Shown here: piece after piece, positions 1 to 5,910 of the stretch
How positions within the stretch are numbered: the first letter of the stretch is position 1
Layout: each line of letters opens with the position of its first letter
Assembly: GCA_027322375.1 (NCBI GenBank)
Contig: DAHVRS010000312.1
Location: 1 to 6,653, forward strand
Length of the DNA stretch: 6,653 nucleotides
Reading direction: 5' to 3'
DNA from: Brachybacterium sp.
Lineage (GTDB): Bacteria; Actinomycetota; Actinomycetes; Actinomycetales; Dermabacteraceae
The notes under the pieces: generated by a model
Databases searched by the model: none
What the model saw: the letters and a program-made list of their open reading frames with translations, nothing else
Told to the model about the DNA's origin: nothing
Translations under genes and position numbers: made by a program

Positions 1-364
1 GGTCGATGCCCTCCTCCTCGGAGAGCGTCTGCCACATCCAGTCCGCGTAGGCGTCGTCCCCGAAGCCGGCGACCAGCCCGGTGCGCAAGCCGAGCCGTGC
101 GGAGGCGGTGGCGAGGTTCGCGATACCGCCCGGGCTCGACCCCATGCCCTTGGACCACAGCTCCTCACCGGGCTCGGGCATGCGATCCATGCCGGTGAAG
201 ACGATGTCGAAGAAGACGGTGCCGGACAGGAGCACGTCCAGCGGCGGGTCCTCGGGCGTGCGCAGCGACGACAAGGGGTCCCAGTCCTGGCTCTCGGCGG
301 CCAGAGGCGGGGACGGGGTCGCAGCCCCCGTCGGGACGGCCTCGGTCTGGTGGTCATCGGTCAT
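1..364 (-). CDS. PfkB-family carbohydrate kinase, N-terminal part (gene runs off the left edge)
   Basis: This is the first 121 codons of a ribokinase-like (PfkB) sugar kinase, a cytoplasmic enzyme family that transfers phosphate from ATP to a sugar. The first core strand and helix read VLLSGTVFFDIVFTG (residues 44-58), where the Asp is the usual family position for sugar contact. They are followed by the hallmark glycine pair in SSPGGIANLATASARLG (76-92) and LVAGFGDDAYADWM (97-110). The C-terminal ATP-site and catalytic-Asp motifs lie outside the window. The ATG overlaps the upstream permease stop as TGATG, and a GAAGGAG SD sits about 10 nt before it, so translation is probably coupled to the transporter genes. 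About 42 hydrophilic, Pro/Glu/Asp-rich residues precede the core, which is longer than usual; GTG at codon 44 is a less likely start. Family assignment is firm; the substrate is unknown, presumably the imported sugar or its hydrolysis product. Confidence 0.88.
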   Translation of the reverse strand, partial: MTDDHQTEAVPTGAATPSPPLAAESQDWDPLSSLRTPEDPPLDVLLSGTVFFDIVFTGMDRMPEPGEELWSKGMGSSPGGIANLATASARLGLRTGLVAGFGDDAYADWMWQTLSEEEGID

Positions 365-1167
365 CACTTGGCGACTCCTTCGAGCATCCCGCGGATGAAA
401 TGGCGCTGGAGGAAGAGGAACAGGATCACGGTGGGCAGGGCGACGATGACGGCGCCCGCGGCGAGCAGGGCGGTCTCGGAGGTGTACTGGCCCTGGAAGG
501 TCGCAAGCCCCAGCGGGGCCGTGCGCAGCCGGCCGCCGGGCGCCATGACCAGGGCGATGAGGAACTCGTTCCAGGTCCACATGAACACCAGCACGAGCAT
601 GGTGACGATCGCGGGCCTGGAGGCGGGCACGAGGATGCGGGTCAGCGCCTGGAGCGGGCCGGCGCCGTCGAGCGCAGCCGCTTCGAGCAGACTCACCGGC
701 AGGGCCCGGAACTGGGAACGCAGCCAGAAGGTGCCGAAGGCGATCGACTGCGCCACCTGCGGCATCGCGATCGCGATATAGGTGTCGGTCAGGCCCAGGG
801 CGCGCAGGTCGAAGAACAGCGGGATGATCGTCGCCTCGGCGGGGATCATCATCCCGAGCAGGAACAGGTAGAACAGCACGGTCGAGCCGCGGAAGCGCAT
901 GGTCCCGAAGGCGTAGCCGGCGAGGATCGAGAGCACGGTCGCGAGGCTCACCACGATCACGGCGACCACGGCGGAGTTGCCGAGGGACGTCCCGAACCCG
1001 CCCACGGTCCAGGCCTTCGCGAAGTTCTCCAGGTGCAGTCCGCCGTTCTGCCCGAGCGGGGCGGAGACGGAGGTGGCGAGGATGGTGAGGACGGGCGCGA
1101 GGGCGAAGGCAGCGAATCCCAGCAGCAGCACGTAGTTCAGCGTCGTCTCGGCGCGGGAGACTCTCAT
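364..1167 (-). CDS. Carbohydrate ABC transporter permease, MalG/UgpE-type inner-membrane subunit
   Basis: This 267-residue integral membrane protein forms one half of the translocation channel of a family 1 (CUT1-type) sugar importer. Six hydrophobic segments are visible, roughly 11-33, 63-86, 97-118, 128-147, 186-208 and 232-253. The cytoplasmic EAA loop that docks the ATPase reads EAAALDGAGPLQALTRILVP (162-181), and the following MWTWNEF is typical of MalG-like subunits. The C-terminal RHFIRGMLEGVAK is also characteristic. Length is normal for the family, which runs about 270-300 residues. Its ATG overlaps the stop of the partner permease by 4 nt (ATGA), and its TGA overlaps the kinase start by 1 nt, so all three are probably one transcript with coupled translation. 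Substrate specificity cannot be read from the permease. Confidence 0.95.
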   Translation of the reverse strand: MRVSRAETTLNYVLLLGFAAFALAPVLTILATSVSAPLGQNGGLHLENFAKAWTVGGFGTSLGNSAVVAVIVVSLATVLSILAGYAFGTMRFRGSTVLFYLFLLGMMIPAEATIIPLFFDLRALGLTDTYIAIAMPQVAQSIAFGTFWLRSQFRALPVSLLEAAALDGAGPLQALTRILVPASRPAIVTMLVLVFMWTWNEFLIALVMAPGGRLRTAPLGLATFQGQYTSETALLAAGAVIVALPTVILFLFLQRHFIRGMLEGVAK

Positions 1168-2078
1168 GATTCACGCTCCCCGATCCGGGAGACACCCACG
1201 TTGATCGCGAAGATCAGCACGGTGAGCACGATCGCGACGGCGCTCGCGGAGCCCACCTCCCGCAGCTCGAAGGCGCGGAAGTACACCTCGAAGCTCGGCA
1301 CGGTGGTCGAGTTCCCGGGCCCGCCGGAGGTGGTCATGTAGACGAGGTCGAAGGTCTTCAGCGCCGCGATGATGGTCAGCACGAGCGCGACAGTGATCTC
1401 GCCGCGCACGGCGGGCAGGGTGATCGCGAAGAACTCGCGCACGGCCCCGGCCCCGTCCAGGCGCGCGGCCTCGAACTGCTCGGCGGGGATGCGACTCATC
1501 CCGGACAGCATCAGCAGCATCACGAGCCCCATCTCGACCCAGGTGCCGATGAAGCCGACGGCGGCGAGCGCGGTGCCCGGGTCGCCGAGCCAGCCGCGGG
1601 TCAGGGCGTCGAGCCCGACGCCGCGCAGCACGTCGTTCAGCAGGCCGTGCGGGGAGTAGATCTGCCGCCATGCGACGGCGACCACCACCAGTGCGATCAC
1701 CTGCGGCAGGAAGATGACCGTGCGGAAGAAGCCCATCCCGCGCACCTGGCCGCGGCGCAGGATCGCGGCGAGGATCAGGCCCACCACCAGCGGGATGATC
1801 GAGTAGAACACGATCAGCATCAGCGCGTTGCCGATCGCGCGGCGGAAGTCCGCGTCCCCGGCGAGGTCGAGGTAGTTCCCGAGCCCCACGAAGGTCGAGC
1901 TGCCGAACCCCTTCCACTCGTACAGCGAGAACTGCGCCGCCCGGCCCAGCGGGTACAGCGCGAACGCACCGTAGACGAGGAAGGCGGGCAGCAGGAAGAG
2001 GTACGGGGTGCCGCGCCCTCGGGCGACGGCGGAGGGCCGCTGGTGCCGCAGGCGCTGTCCCGTGGATCCGGGCGTCAT
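1164..2078 (-). CDS. Carbohydrate ABC transporter permease, MalF/UgpA-type inner-membrane subunit
   Basis: This 304-residue membrane protein is the second channel subunit of the CUT1-type importer. A basic cytoplasmic N-terminus (1-23) is followed by a first membrane span around 24-46 (YLFLLPAFLVYGAFALYPLG). Further spans lie near 84-106, 119-137, 173-193, 229-247 and 278-297. The EAA loop reads EAARLDGAGAVREFFAITLP (203-222), followed by KTFDLVYMTTSGGPGNSTT, a segment very typical of MalF/UgpA-like sugar permeases. The start lies 4 nt after the stop of the binding-protein gene; a GGAGAGG SD is embedded in that gene's last codons, about 10 nt upstream. It overlaps the next permease by ATGA. 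No ATP-binding subunit follows it in the window, so the complex probably uses a shared ATPase encoded elsewhere, as with MsiK in streptomycetes. Confidence 0.95.
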   Translation of the reverse strand: MTPGSTGQRLRHQRPSAVARGRGTPYLFLLPAFLVYGAFALYPLGRAAQFSLYEWKGFGSSTFVGLGNYLDLAGDADFRRAIGNALMLIVFYSIIPLVVGLILAAILRRGQVRGMGFFRTVIFLPQVIALVVVAVAWRQIYSPHGLLNDVLRGVGLDALTRGWLGDPGTALAAVGFIGTWVEMGLVMLLMLSGMSRIPAEQFEAARLDGAGAVREFFAITLPAVRGEITVALVLTIIAALKTFDLVYMTTSGGPGNSTTVPSFEVYFRAFELREVGSASAVAIVLTVLIFAINVGVSRIGERES

Positions 2079-2082
2079 GCGG

Positions 2083-3447
2083 TCAGGACCTCTCCGTGAA
2101 GTCGGCGTAGTCCTCCTGGAGCTTCCCGGCGGCGGCCTCGGGGGTGGCCTGCCCGCCGATGACCTCCTGCAGCGTGGCGCCGGCGGTGTCGGCGAAGGAC
2201 GGGGTGGCGTAGTCGAGATAGGGCAGCAGGGTGCCCTCGGTGGAGACCGCGTCGAACGCCTCGTAGATGTCCTTGTTCACGCCCTTGTCGGGGGCGAGCT
2301 CGGCGGTGCGATTGACGGGCATGCCGCCGTTCTCCGCGATCATCGCCATCGCGTCATCGCTGGTGATGAAGTCGATGAAGGCGGCGGCCGCCGCGGCGTT
2401 CTTGGCCTTCGCGGGGATGGAGAAGGGGATGCCGGTGCCGCCGGTGGTGGCGACCTTCCCGTCCGCCCCGGGCGGCGGGGCCATGAAGCGCAGGTCCTCG
2501 CCCATCACGGCTTCCATGTCGGGGCCCAGCCAGGAGCCGCCGATGAGGAGCACGCCGGTGCCCTTGGTGTATTCGGGCCAGGCGTCGTCGTAGGCGAGGC
2601 CGTTGGGCGAGTCGCCCAGCGCGCCGGAGCTGCCCCATTCAGCGAGCCGGGTGAGCGCGGCGACGTTGTCCTCGCTGGTCCAGTCCGCGCCGGCGTTGCC
2701 CATGCCGAGGGTGACGATGGTCTTGGCGTCCACGAAGTTCGCCTGCAGCGGGCCGAAGACGTGCAGGGCAGGCCACTGGTCGAGGTTGCCGAGCATGATC
2801 GGCTGCTCGCCGCCCTCCTTCGCGGTGTCCACGAGGGTGAACAGCTCGTCCCAGGTGGTGGGGGCGCTCGCGCCGAGCTCGTCGAGCTTCTTCTGCGAGT
2901 AGTAGATGCCGCAGACCTCGCCGGTCTGGGGCAGACCGTAGAGGTTGCCCTCACCGAAGGTGACGCCGTCGGCGGAGTATGTCATCTTGCTCAGGACGCT
3001 CTCGGCGAAGCGGTCGGTCCAGCCGTAGGCCTCGGCGTAGCCGGTGAGGTCGGTGAGCAGGCCGTCGGAGACGAAGGCGCCCATGTCGCCGCGGGCGTTG
3101 TTGACCTGGAGGACGTCCGGGACGTCATTGCCGGACAGAGCGAGGCCCGTCTGCTTCTGCAGGTCATCGAACGACTGCGAGTGCCGGTCGATCGTCACGT
3201 TCGGGTACTTGTCCTGGAAGGCACCGATCAGCGCTTCGATCGCGTCGTTCTGGGCGCCGCGCACCTCCTGGTCCCACACCACGAGGGTGATGTCGCCGAG
3301 CGCGGCGATGTCGGTGTCGACCTCGTCGGCCTTCGGGGCGGGCGCCGCACCGTCGCCGCCGCCGGAGTCGGAGCCGGGGGCGCAGGCGGCCAGGAGGCCG
3401 AGGCTGCCGAGTGCGACCGTGGTGCCGAGGAAGGTCCGTCGTCTCAT
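2083..3447 (-). CDS. Carbohydrate ABC transporter solute-binding lipoprotein (family 1 extracellular binding protein)
   Basis: This 454-residue protein is the extracytoplasmic receptor that captures sugar and delivers it to the two permeases. The N-terminus MRRRTFLGTTVALG contains an RRxFL twin-arginine motif, suggesting Tat export. It is followed by a lipobox LAAC with the lipidated Cys at residue 22. A Gly/Ser/Asp/Ala/Pro tether (23 to about 40) leads into the fold, which begins ITLVVWDQEVRG. SGNDVPDVLQVNNARGDM and the later TGGTGIPFSIPAKAKN are typical binding-protein segments; late Trp and Tyr residues probably include sugar-stacking residues. The start was chosen at position 3447 because an AGGAGG SD lies 5 nt upstream and a proper signal peptide begins there. 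The frame is open 30 codons further, but that extension crosses the operator region and has no signal character. It is the first gene of the operon. The ligand is unknown. Confidence 0.95.
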   Translation of the reverse strand: MRRRTFLGTTVALGSLGLLAACAPGSDSGGGDGAAPAPKADEVDTDIAALGDITLVVWDQEVRGAQNDAIEALIGAFQDKYPNVTIDRHSQSFDDLQKQTGLALSGNDVPDVLQVNNARGDMGAFVSDGLLTDLTGYAEAYGWTDRFAESVLSKMTYSADGVTFGEGNLYGLPQTGEVCGIYYSQKKLDELGASAPTTWDELFTLVDTAKEGGEQPIMLGNLDQWPALHVFGPLQANFVDAKTIVTLGMGNAGADWTSEDNVAALTRLAEWGSSGALGDSPNGLAYDDAWPEYTKGTGVLLIGGSWLGPDMEAVMGEDLRFMAPPPGADGKVATTGGTGIPFSIPAKAKNAAAAAAFIDFITSDDAMAMIAENGGMPVNRTAELAPDKGVNKDIYEAFDAVSTEGTLLPYLDYATPSFADTAGATLQEVIGGQATPEAAAGKLQEDYADFTERS

Positions 3448-3452
3448 GGTGT

Positions 3453-3458
3453 CCTCCT
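3453..3458 (-). promoter_or_regulatory. Ribosome binding site of the binding-protein gene
   Basis: AGGAGG, a full-strength SD, sits 5 nt before the ATG at 3447 on the minus strand. It decides the start of the lipoprotein against the longer in-frame alternative at 3537. Confidence 0.88.
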
Positions 3459-3523
3459 GTGATGGGGGCGGGGCTCCGGCGTTCGGTCCGCGCCGTCGCG
3501 GCCCGGGACGGACGCTCGCCCGT

Positions 3524-3537
3524 GTGGTCCAGACCAC
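3524..3537. promoter_or_regulatory. DasR/NagR-type (GntR/HutC) operator-like palindrome
   Basis: GTGGTC-CA-GACCAC is a perfect 6+6 inverted repeat around a 2-bp centre. On the minus strand its core reads TGGTCTGGACCA. This differs by one base from TGGTCTAGACCA, the known core of dre sites bound by DasR in Streptomyces and of related NagR/YvoA sites; those repressors respond to amino-sugar phosphates. It lies 76 bp before the binding-protein start and 82 bp before the DeoR start. If the minus-strand -10 at 3540-3545 is real, it covers that transcription start, a typical repressing position. No GntR-family gene is in the window, so the regulator would be encoded elsewhere. The match is visible; regulation is inferred. 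Confidence 0.62.
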
Positions 3538-3539
3538 CC

Positions 3540-3545
3540 ATCATG
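3540..3545 (-). promoter_or_regulatory. Candidate -10 element for the transporter operon
   Basis: The minus strand reads CATGAT, four of six matches to TATAAT, in otherwise GC-rich DNA. Initiation would fall near 3531-3534, inside the dre-like palindrome, giving a leader of about 85 nt. No good -35 hexamer is seen at the expected distance (3563-3568 reads GTGCAG), so this is tentative. Confidence 0.3.
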
Positions 3546-3550
3546 ACACG

Positions 3551-3590
3551 TTCTGCACAAGGCTGCACCTCCGCGCGCAGTTCTGCGCGA
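3551..3590. promoter_or_regulatory. Phased CTGCRC repeats, candidate DeoR operator
   Basis: Four consecutive 10-bp blocks occur here: TTCTGCACAA, GGCTGCACCT, CCGCGCGCAG and TTCTGCGCGA. CTGCRC starts at 3553, 3563 and 3583, so copies fall on one DNA face; GTTCTGCRCRA recurs exactly 30 bp apart (3550 and 3580). The third block carries the motif inverted, producing a perfect inverted repeat CGCGCAG-TT-CTGCGCG at 3574-3589. Repeated half-sites between divergent promoters suit an oligomeric DeoR-type repressor, whose gene begins 30 bp downstream. Operator function is an inference from position and symmetry. Confidence 0.42.
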
Positions 3591-3607
3591 AGTTGCTCAC
3601 TCGGTGC

Positions 3608-3613
3608 TACGGT
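3608..3613 (+). promoter_or_regulatory. Candidate -10 element for the DeoR gene (possible leaderless transcript)
   Basis: TACGGT fits the TANNNT pattern of actinobacterial sigma-70-type promoters. It lies 6 nt before the DeoR ATG, so transcription could start at or next to the A of the ATG, giving a leaderless mRNA. This would explain the lack of a clear SD. Alternatively GGTGA at 3611-3615 could pair weakly with 16S rRNA, in which case the promoter lies further upstream. Confidence 0.35.
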
Positions 3614-3619
3614 GACCGC

Positions 3620-4390
3620 ATGCTGAGCGAGGAGCGCCACCAGGCGATCACGGCAGCGGTCCATCGTCGGGGCGCTGTCACCGTCGGCGCGCTCAGCCAG
3701 GAGCTCGGCGTCTCCGCCGCGACCGTGCGCCGTGACCTGGAGGTCCTCGCCGAGCAGGGCGCGCTGCGCCGGGTGCGGGGCGGGGCCACCGCGGTGCGCG
3801 GCTCCGTGCGGCCCGAGGCCGATCCGCGCTCCTTCGCGGACGTCGCCTCCACCGCCACCGCCGCGAAGCGCGCGATCGCCGCACGCGCCTGCGCGCAGAT
3901 CCGGGACGGCGAGGTGATCGCGCTGGACATCGGCACCACGGTCGCCGCGATGTGCCCGCTGCTGACCGGGCGCTCCCTCACCGTCGTCACCGCGTCCCTC
4001 GCCGTGGTGCGGGCGCTGGCCGCCGCGCCCGGGATCGACATCGTGGTGCTCGGCGGGCTGCTGCGCCCGAACTACGACTCCCTGGTCGGGACCCTCACCG
4101 AGTCCGCGCTCGCGCAGGTGCGCGTGGACCGCGCCTTCCTCGGCACCGCCGGGATCCGGGCCGACGGCACGGTCCTGGACTCCACCCCGAGCGAGGTCCC
4201 GATCAAGCGGGGCCTGCTCGAGGTCGCGACCTCCTCCTACCTGCTGGCCGACCACGAGAAGCTGCCCGGCTCGGGCTTCCTCGAGATCGCGCCGCTGACG
4301 CGGTTCACGGCGCTGATCACCGACCGCTCCCCCCGTCCCGTCGATCTCGCCCTCCCCGACGGGGAGGACGTGGAGGTGCTCCTGCCATGA
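3620..4390 (+). CDS. DeoR-family transcriptional regulator
   Basis: This 256-residue repressor-type protein has the usual DeoR length and architecture. The N-terminal winged helix-turn-helix (about 1-58) begins MLSEERHQAITAAVHRRGAV, with the recognition helix in VSAATVRRDLEVLAEQGALR and wing RVRGGATA. The C-terminal sugar-phosphate sensor domain (about 75-240) shows LDIGTTVAAM (102-111), VTASLAVV (123-130), VLGGLLRPNYDSLVG (143-157), DRAFLGTAGI (170-179) and a late SYLLADHEKLPGSG (206-219). Such proteins normally repress sugar operons and release DNA on binding a phosphosugar. The start at 3620 gives the canonical N-terminus; the frame stays open far upstream, but that part overlaps the binding-protein gene antisense. 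It is divergent from the transporter operon and overlaps the glycosidase by 4 nt (ATGA), so it probably controls both and itself. The inducer is unknown, plausibly the phosphorylated sugar made by the kinase or glycosidase. Confidence 0.93.
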   Translation: MLSEERHQAITAAVHRRGAVTVGALSQELGVSAATVRRDLEVLAEQGALRRVRGGATAVRGSVRPEADPRSFADVASTATAAKRAIAARACAQIRDGEVIALDIGTTVAAMCPLLTGRSLTVVTASLAVVRALAAAPGIDIVVLGGLLRPNYDSLVGTLTESALAQVRVDRAFLGTAGIRADGTVLDSTPSEVPIKRGLLEVATSSYLLADHEKLPGSGFLEIAPLTRFTALITDRSPRPVDLALPDGEDVEVLLP

Positions 4391-5871
4391 AGCTCGCCAT
4401 CCTGGGAGGCGGAGGCTTCCGCGTCCCCCTCGTCCACGAAGCGGTCGCGACCGCCGCCACCGGCCTCACCGTCGACGAGATCGCCCTGCACGACGTCGAC
4501 TCCGATCGCCTGCGCACCATCTCCGCCGTCATCGCGCAGCAGGGCGAGGAGCTCACCGCCGCTGGCCAGGCCGTCGCCCTGCCCCATGTGGTCGCGACGA
4601 CGGACCTGCGCGAGGCCGTGGCGGGCGCGGACTTCATCTTCTCCGCCGTGCGGGTGGGCGGGGCGGAGTCGCGCACCGTCGATGAGCGCGTGGCGCTGGG
4701 CCTCGGGCTGCTGGGCCAGGAGACCATCGGTCCAGGCGGGCTGGCGTATGCGCTGCGCACGATCCCCGTCGCGCTCGAGATCGCGCGCACCATCGCCGAG
4801 CTCGCCCCTGACGCATGGACCATCAACTTCACGAACCCCGCCGGGATCGTCACCGAGGCGATGCGCACCGTGCTGGGCGATCGCGTGGTGGGCATCTGCG
4901 ACACCCCGATCGGGCTGGTGCGCCGCGTGGGCCGCCTGCTGGACGTGGACCTCGTGGCCGGCCAGGCGGGGGCCGACGGGATTCCCGCGGCCTTCGACTA
5001 CGTGGGCCTGAACCACCTGGGCTGGCTGCGCTCGGTCACGCTCGACGGCGCCAACCGCCTGCCGGGCCTGCTCGCCGATGACGCCGCACTCGAGGAGATC
5101 GAGGAAGCGCGCCTGATCGGCAAGGACTGGGTCCGGGCGGACGGCGCCCTCCCCAACGAGTACCTCTTCTACTACCTGCACACCGCCGAGGCGATCACCC
5201 GCATCACCGGCTCCGCGACCACGCGCGGCGAGTTCCTCGCCAAGCAGCAGGGCGACTTCTACCTCGGCGCCGCCGCGGCCGACGGGCGCGGCCCGGGGGT
5301 GGGCTCGGGTTCTGGGGCCGACGGGGGTTCTGGGGCCGACGGCGGCTCCTGCTGCAGCTCGCCGTTGGATCTGTGGCGCGCGACCCTCCATGAGCGGGAG
5401 GCGACCTACATGGCCGAGTCCCGCGACGAGGAGCGGCGCGAGGAGGACGTGGCCGGCGGCGGCTACCAGGAGGTGGCGATGCGGCTCATGACCGCGCTCG
5501 CCACCGGACGCAGCGAGCGGATGATCCTCGACGTGGGCAACGCCCCGGCGGGCTCGAACGCACCGCCCGAGCAGCGGATCGTGCCCGAGCTGCCCGCCGA
5601 CCTCGTCCTCGAGGTGCTCTGCGTGGTGGACGGGAACGGCGTGCACCCCCAGCCCGTCGCTCCCGTGGAGCTGAGCCGGCTCGGGATGATGGCGACCCTC
5701 CGCGCCGCCGAGAGGAAGATCCTCGAAGCCGCGACGACCGGGTCCCGCGAGGCGGCCTGGCAGGGCTTCTCGACGCATCCGCTGGTCAGCTCACCGATGC
5801 TCGGCCGGAAGCTGCTCGAGGGGTATGAGGCCGGGCACCCGCAGATCGCGGCGCTGTTCGGGCGGGGCTGA
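4387..5871 (+). CDS. GH4-family NAD-dependent glycosidase, probably a 6-phospho-beta-glucosidase
   Basis: This 494-residue cytoplasmic enzyme belongs to glycoside hydrolase family 4, which uses NAD+ and a divalent metal for a redox-elimination mechanism. The Rossmann loop is LGGGGFRVP (6-14). INFTNPAGIVTEAM (146-159) is the conserved Asn-Pro segment, GICDTPIG carries the metal-binding Cys171, and GLNHLGW carries His210, equivalent to the Cys/His metal pair of characterised members. NEYLFYYLH (257-265) supplies Tyr candidates for the catalytic base. Later family-like segments include HEREATYMAESR and ELPADLVLEVLCVVDGNGVHP. Most relatives cleave 6-phosphoglycosides, and E. coli ChbF, which acts on phosphorylated diacetylchitobiose, is in GH4; a few members use unphosphorylated substrates. 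It is longer than the usual 420-450 residues, largely because of a Gly/Ser/Ala/Asp insertion at about 293-325. The start overlaps the DeoR stop (ATGA). Family is certain; substrate is inferred. Confidence 0.9.
   Translation: MKLAILGGGGFRVPLVHEAVATAATGLTVDEIALHDVDSDRLRTISAVIAQQGEELTAAGQAVALPHVVATTDLREAVAGADFIFSAVRVGGAESRTVDERVALGLGLLGQETIGPGGLAYALRTIPVALEIARTIAELAPDAWTINFTNPAGIVTEAMRTVLGDRVVGICDTPIGLVRRVGRLLDVDLVAGQAGADGIPAAFDYVGLNHLGWLRSVTLDGANRLPGLLADDAALEEIEEARLIGKDWVRADGALPNEYLFYYLHTAEAITRITGSATTRGEFLAKQQGDFYLGAAAADGRGPGVGSGSGADGGSGADGGSCCSSPLDLWRATLHEREATYMAESRDEERREEDVAGGGYQEVAMRLMTALATGRSERMILDVGNAPAGSNAPPEQRIVPELPADLVLEVLCVVDGNGVHPQPVAPVELSRLGMMATLRAAERKILEAATTGSREAAWQGFSTHPLVSSPMLGRKLLEGYEAGHPQIAALFGRG
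5308..5343 (+). repeat. In-frame 18-bp tandem duplication inside the GH4 gene
   Basis: Two copies of GGTTCTGGGGCCGACGGN (5308-5325 and 5326-5343) are identical at 17 of 18 positions and encode GSGADG twice (residues 308-319). They sit inside a broader low-complexity stretch, about residues 293-325, that ends GGSCCSS. The near-identity suggests recent slippage duplication. The length keeps the frame intact, so the enzyme may tolerate it as a surface loop. Confidence 0.9.
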
Positions 5872-5890
5872 GCGGGCCCGCGAACGTTCG
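5872..5890. repeat. Two abutting perfect 10-bp palindromes after the GH4 stop
   Basis: GCGGGCCCGC (5872-5881) and CGAACGTTCG (5881-5890) share one base and begin at the base after the GH4 stop codon. Each is a perfect palindrome without a spacer, so neither forms a good terminator hairpin and no T-tract follows. They lie just 10 bp before the SD of the next reading frame and might be a protein-binding site. Confidence 0.6.
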
Positions 5891-5899
5891 ACCTGTCGC

Positions 5900-5905
5900 G
5901 GAGGA
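5900..5905 (+). promoter_or_regulatory. Strong ribosome binding site before the 22-codon leader frame
   Basis: GGAGGA is followed by an ATG at 5911 at ideal spacing (6 nt after the second GG). No in-frame ATG, GTG or TTG of the downstream membrane-protein frame sits at this distance, so the site most directly serves the short reading frame. Confidence 0.7.
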
Positions 5906-5910
5906 AATCG

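Noticed and set aside
2008..3462. 484-codon open frame on the plus strand opposite the binding-protein gene
   Set aside because: It is an antisense shadow: Gly/Val/Glu-rich composition without any recognisable domain, no SD, and the opposite strand encodes a textbook lipoprotein.
3490..3515. Hairpin in the binding-protein leader (CCGTC / GACGG with a bulged A and GCG/CGC) as a riboswitch or attenuator
   Set aside because: The stem is short, bulged and expected by chance at this GC content; no conserved riboswitch core or U-tract is visible.
3448..3537. 30-codon N-terminal extension of the binding protein from the ATG at 3537
   Set aside because: The extension has no signal-peptide character and covers the palindrome and SD; the ATG at 3447 has AGGAGG at ideal spacing and begins a Tat/lipoprotein signal.
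3044..3619. 192-codon upstream extension of the DeoR frame
   Set aside because: It runs antisense through the binding-protein signal peptide and the promoter region; the canonical DeoR N-terminus starts at 3620.
4237..5778. 513-codon open frame on the minus strand opposite the GH4 gene
   Set aside because: Its composition is typical of a high-GC antisense frame (His/Arg/Gly/Ala-rich, no motifs), while the plus strand shows the GH4 metal and nucleotide-binding motifs.
5881..5891. CGAACGTTCGA as a LexA/SOS box
   Set aside because: The actinobacterial LexA box has four bases between the GAAC and GTTC halves; here the halves abut directly.
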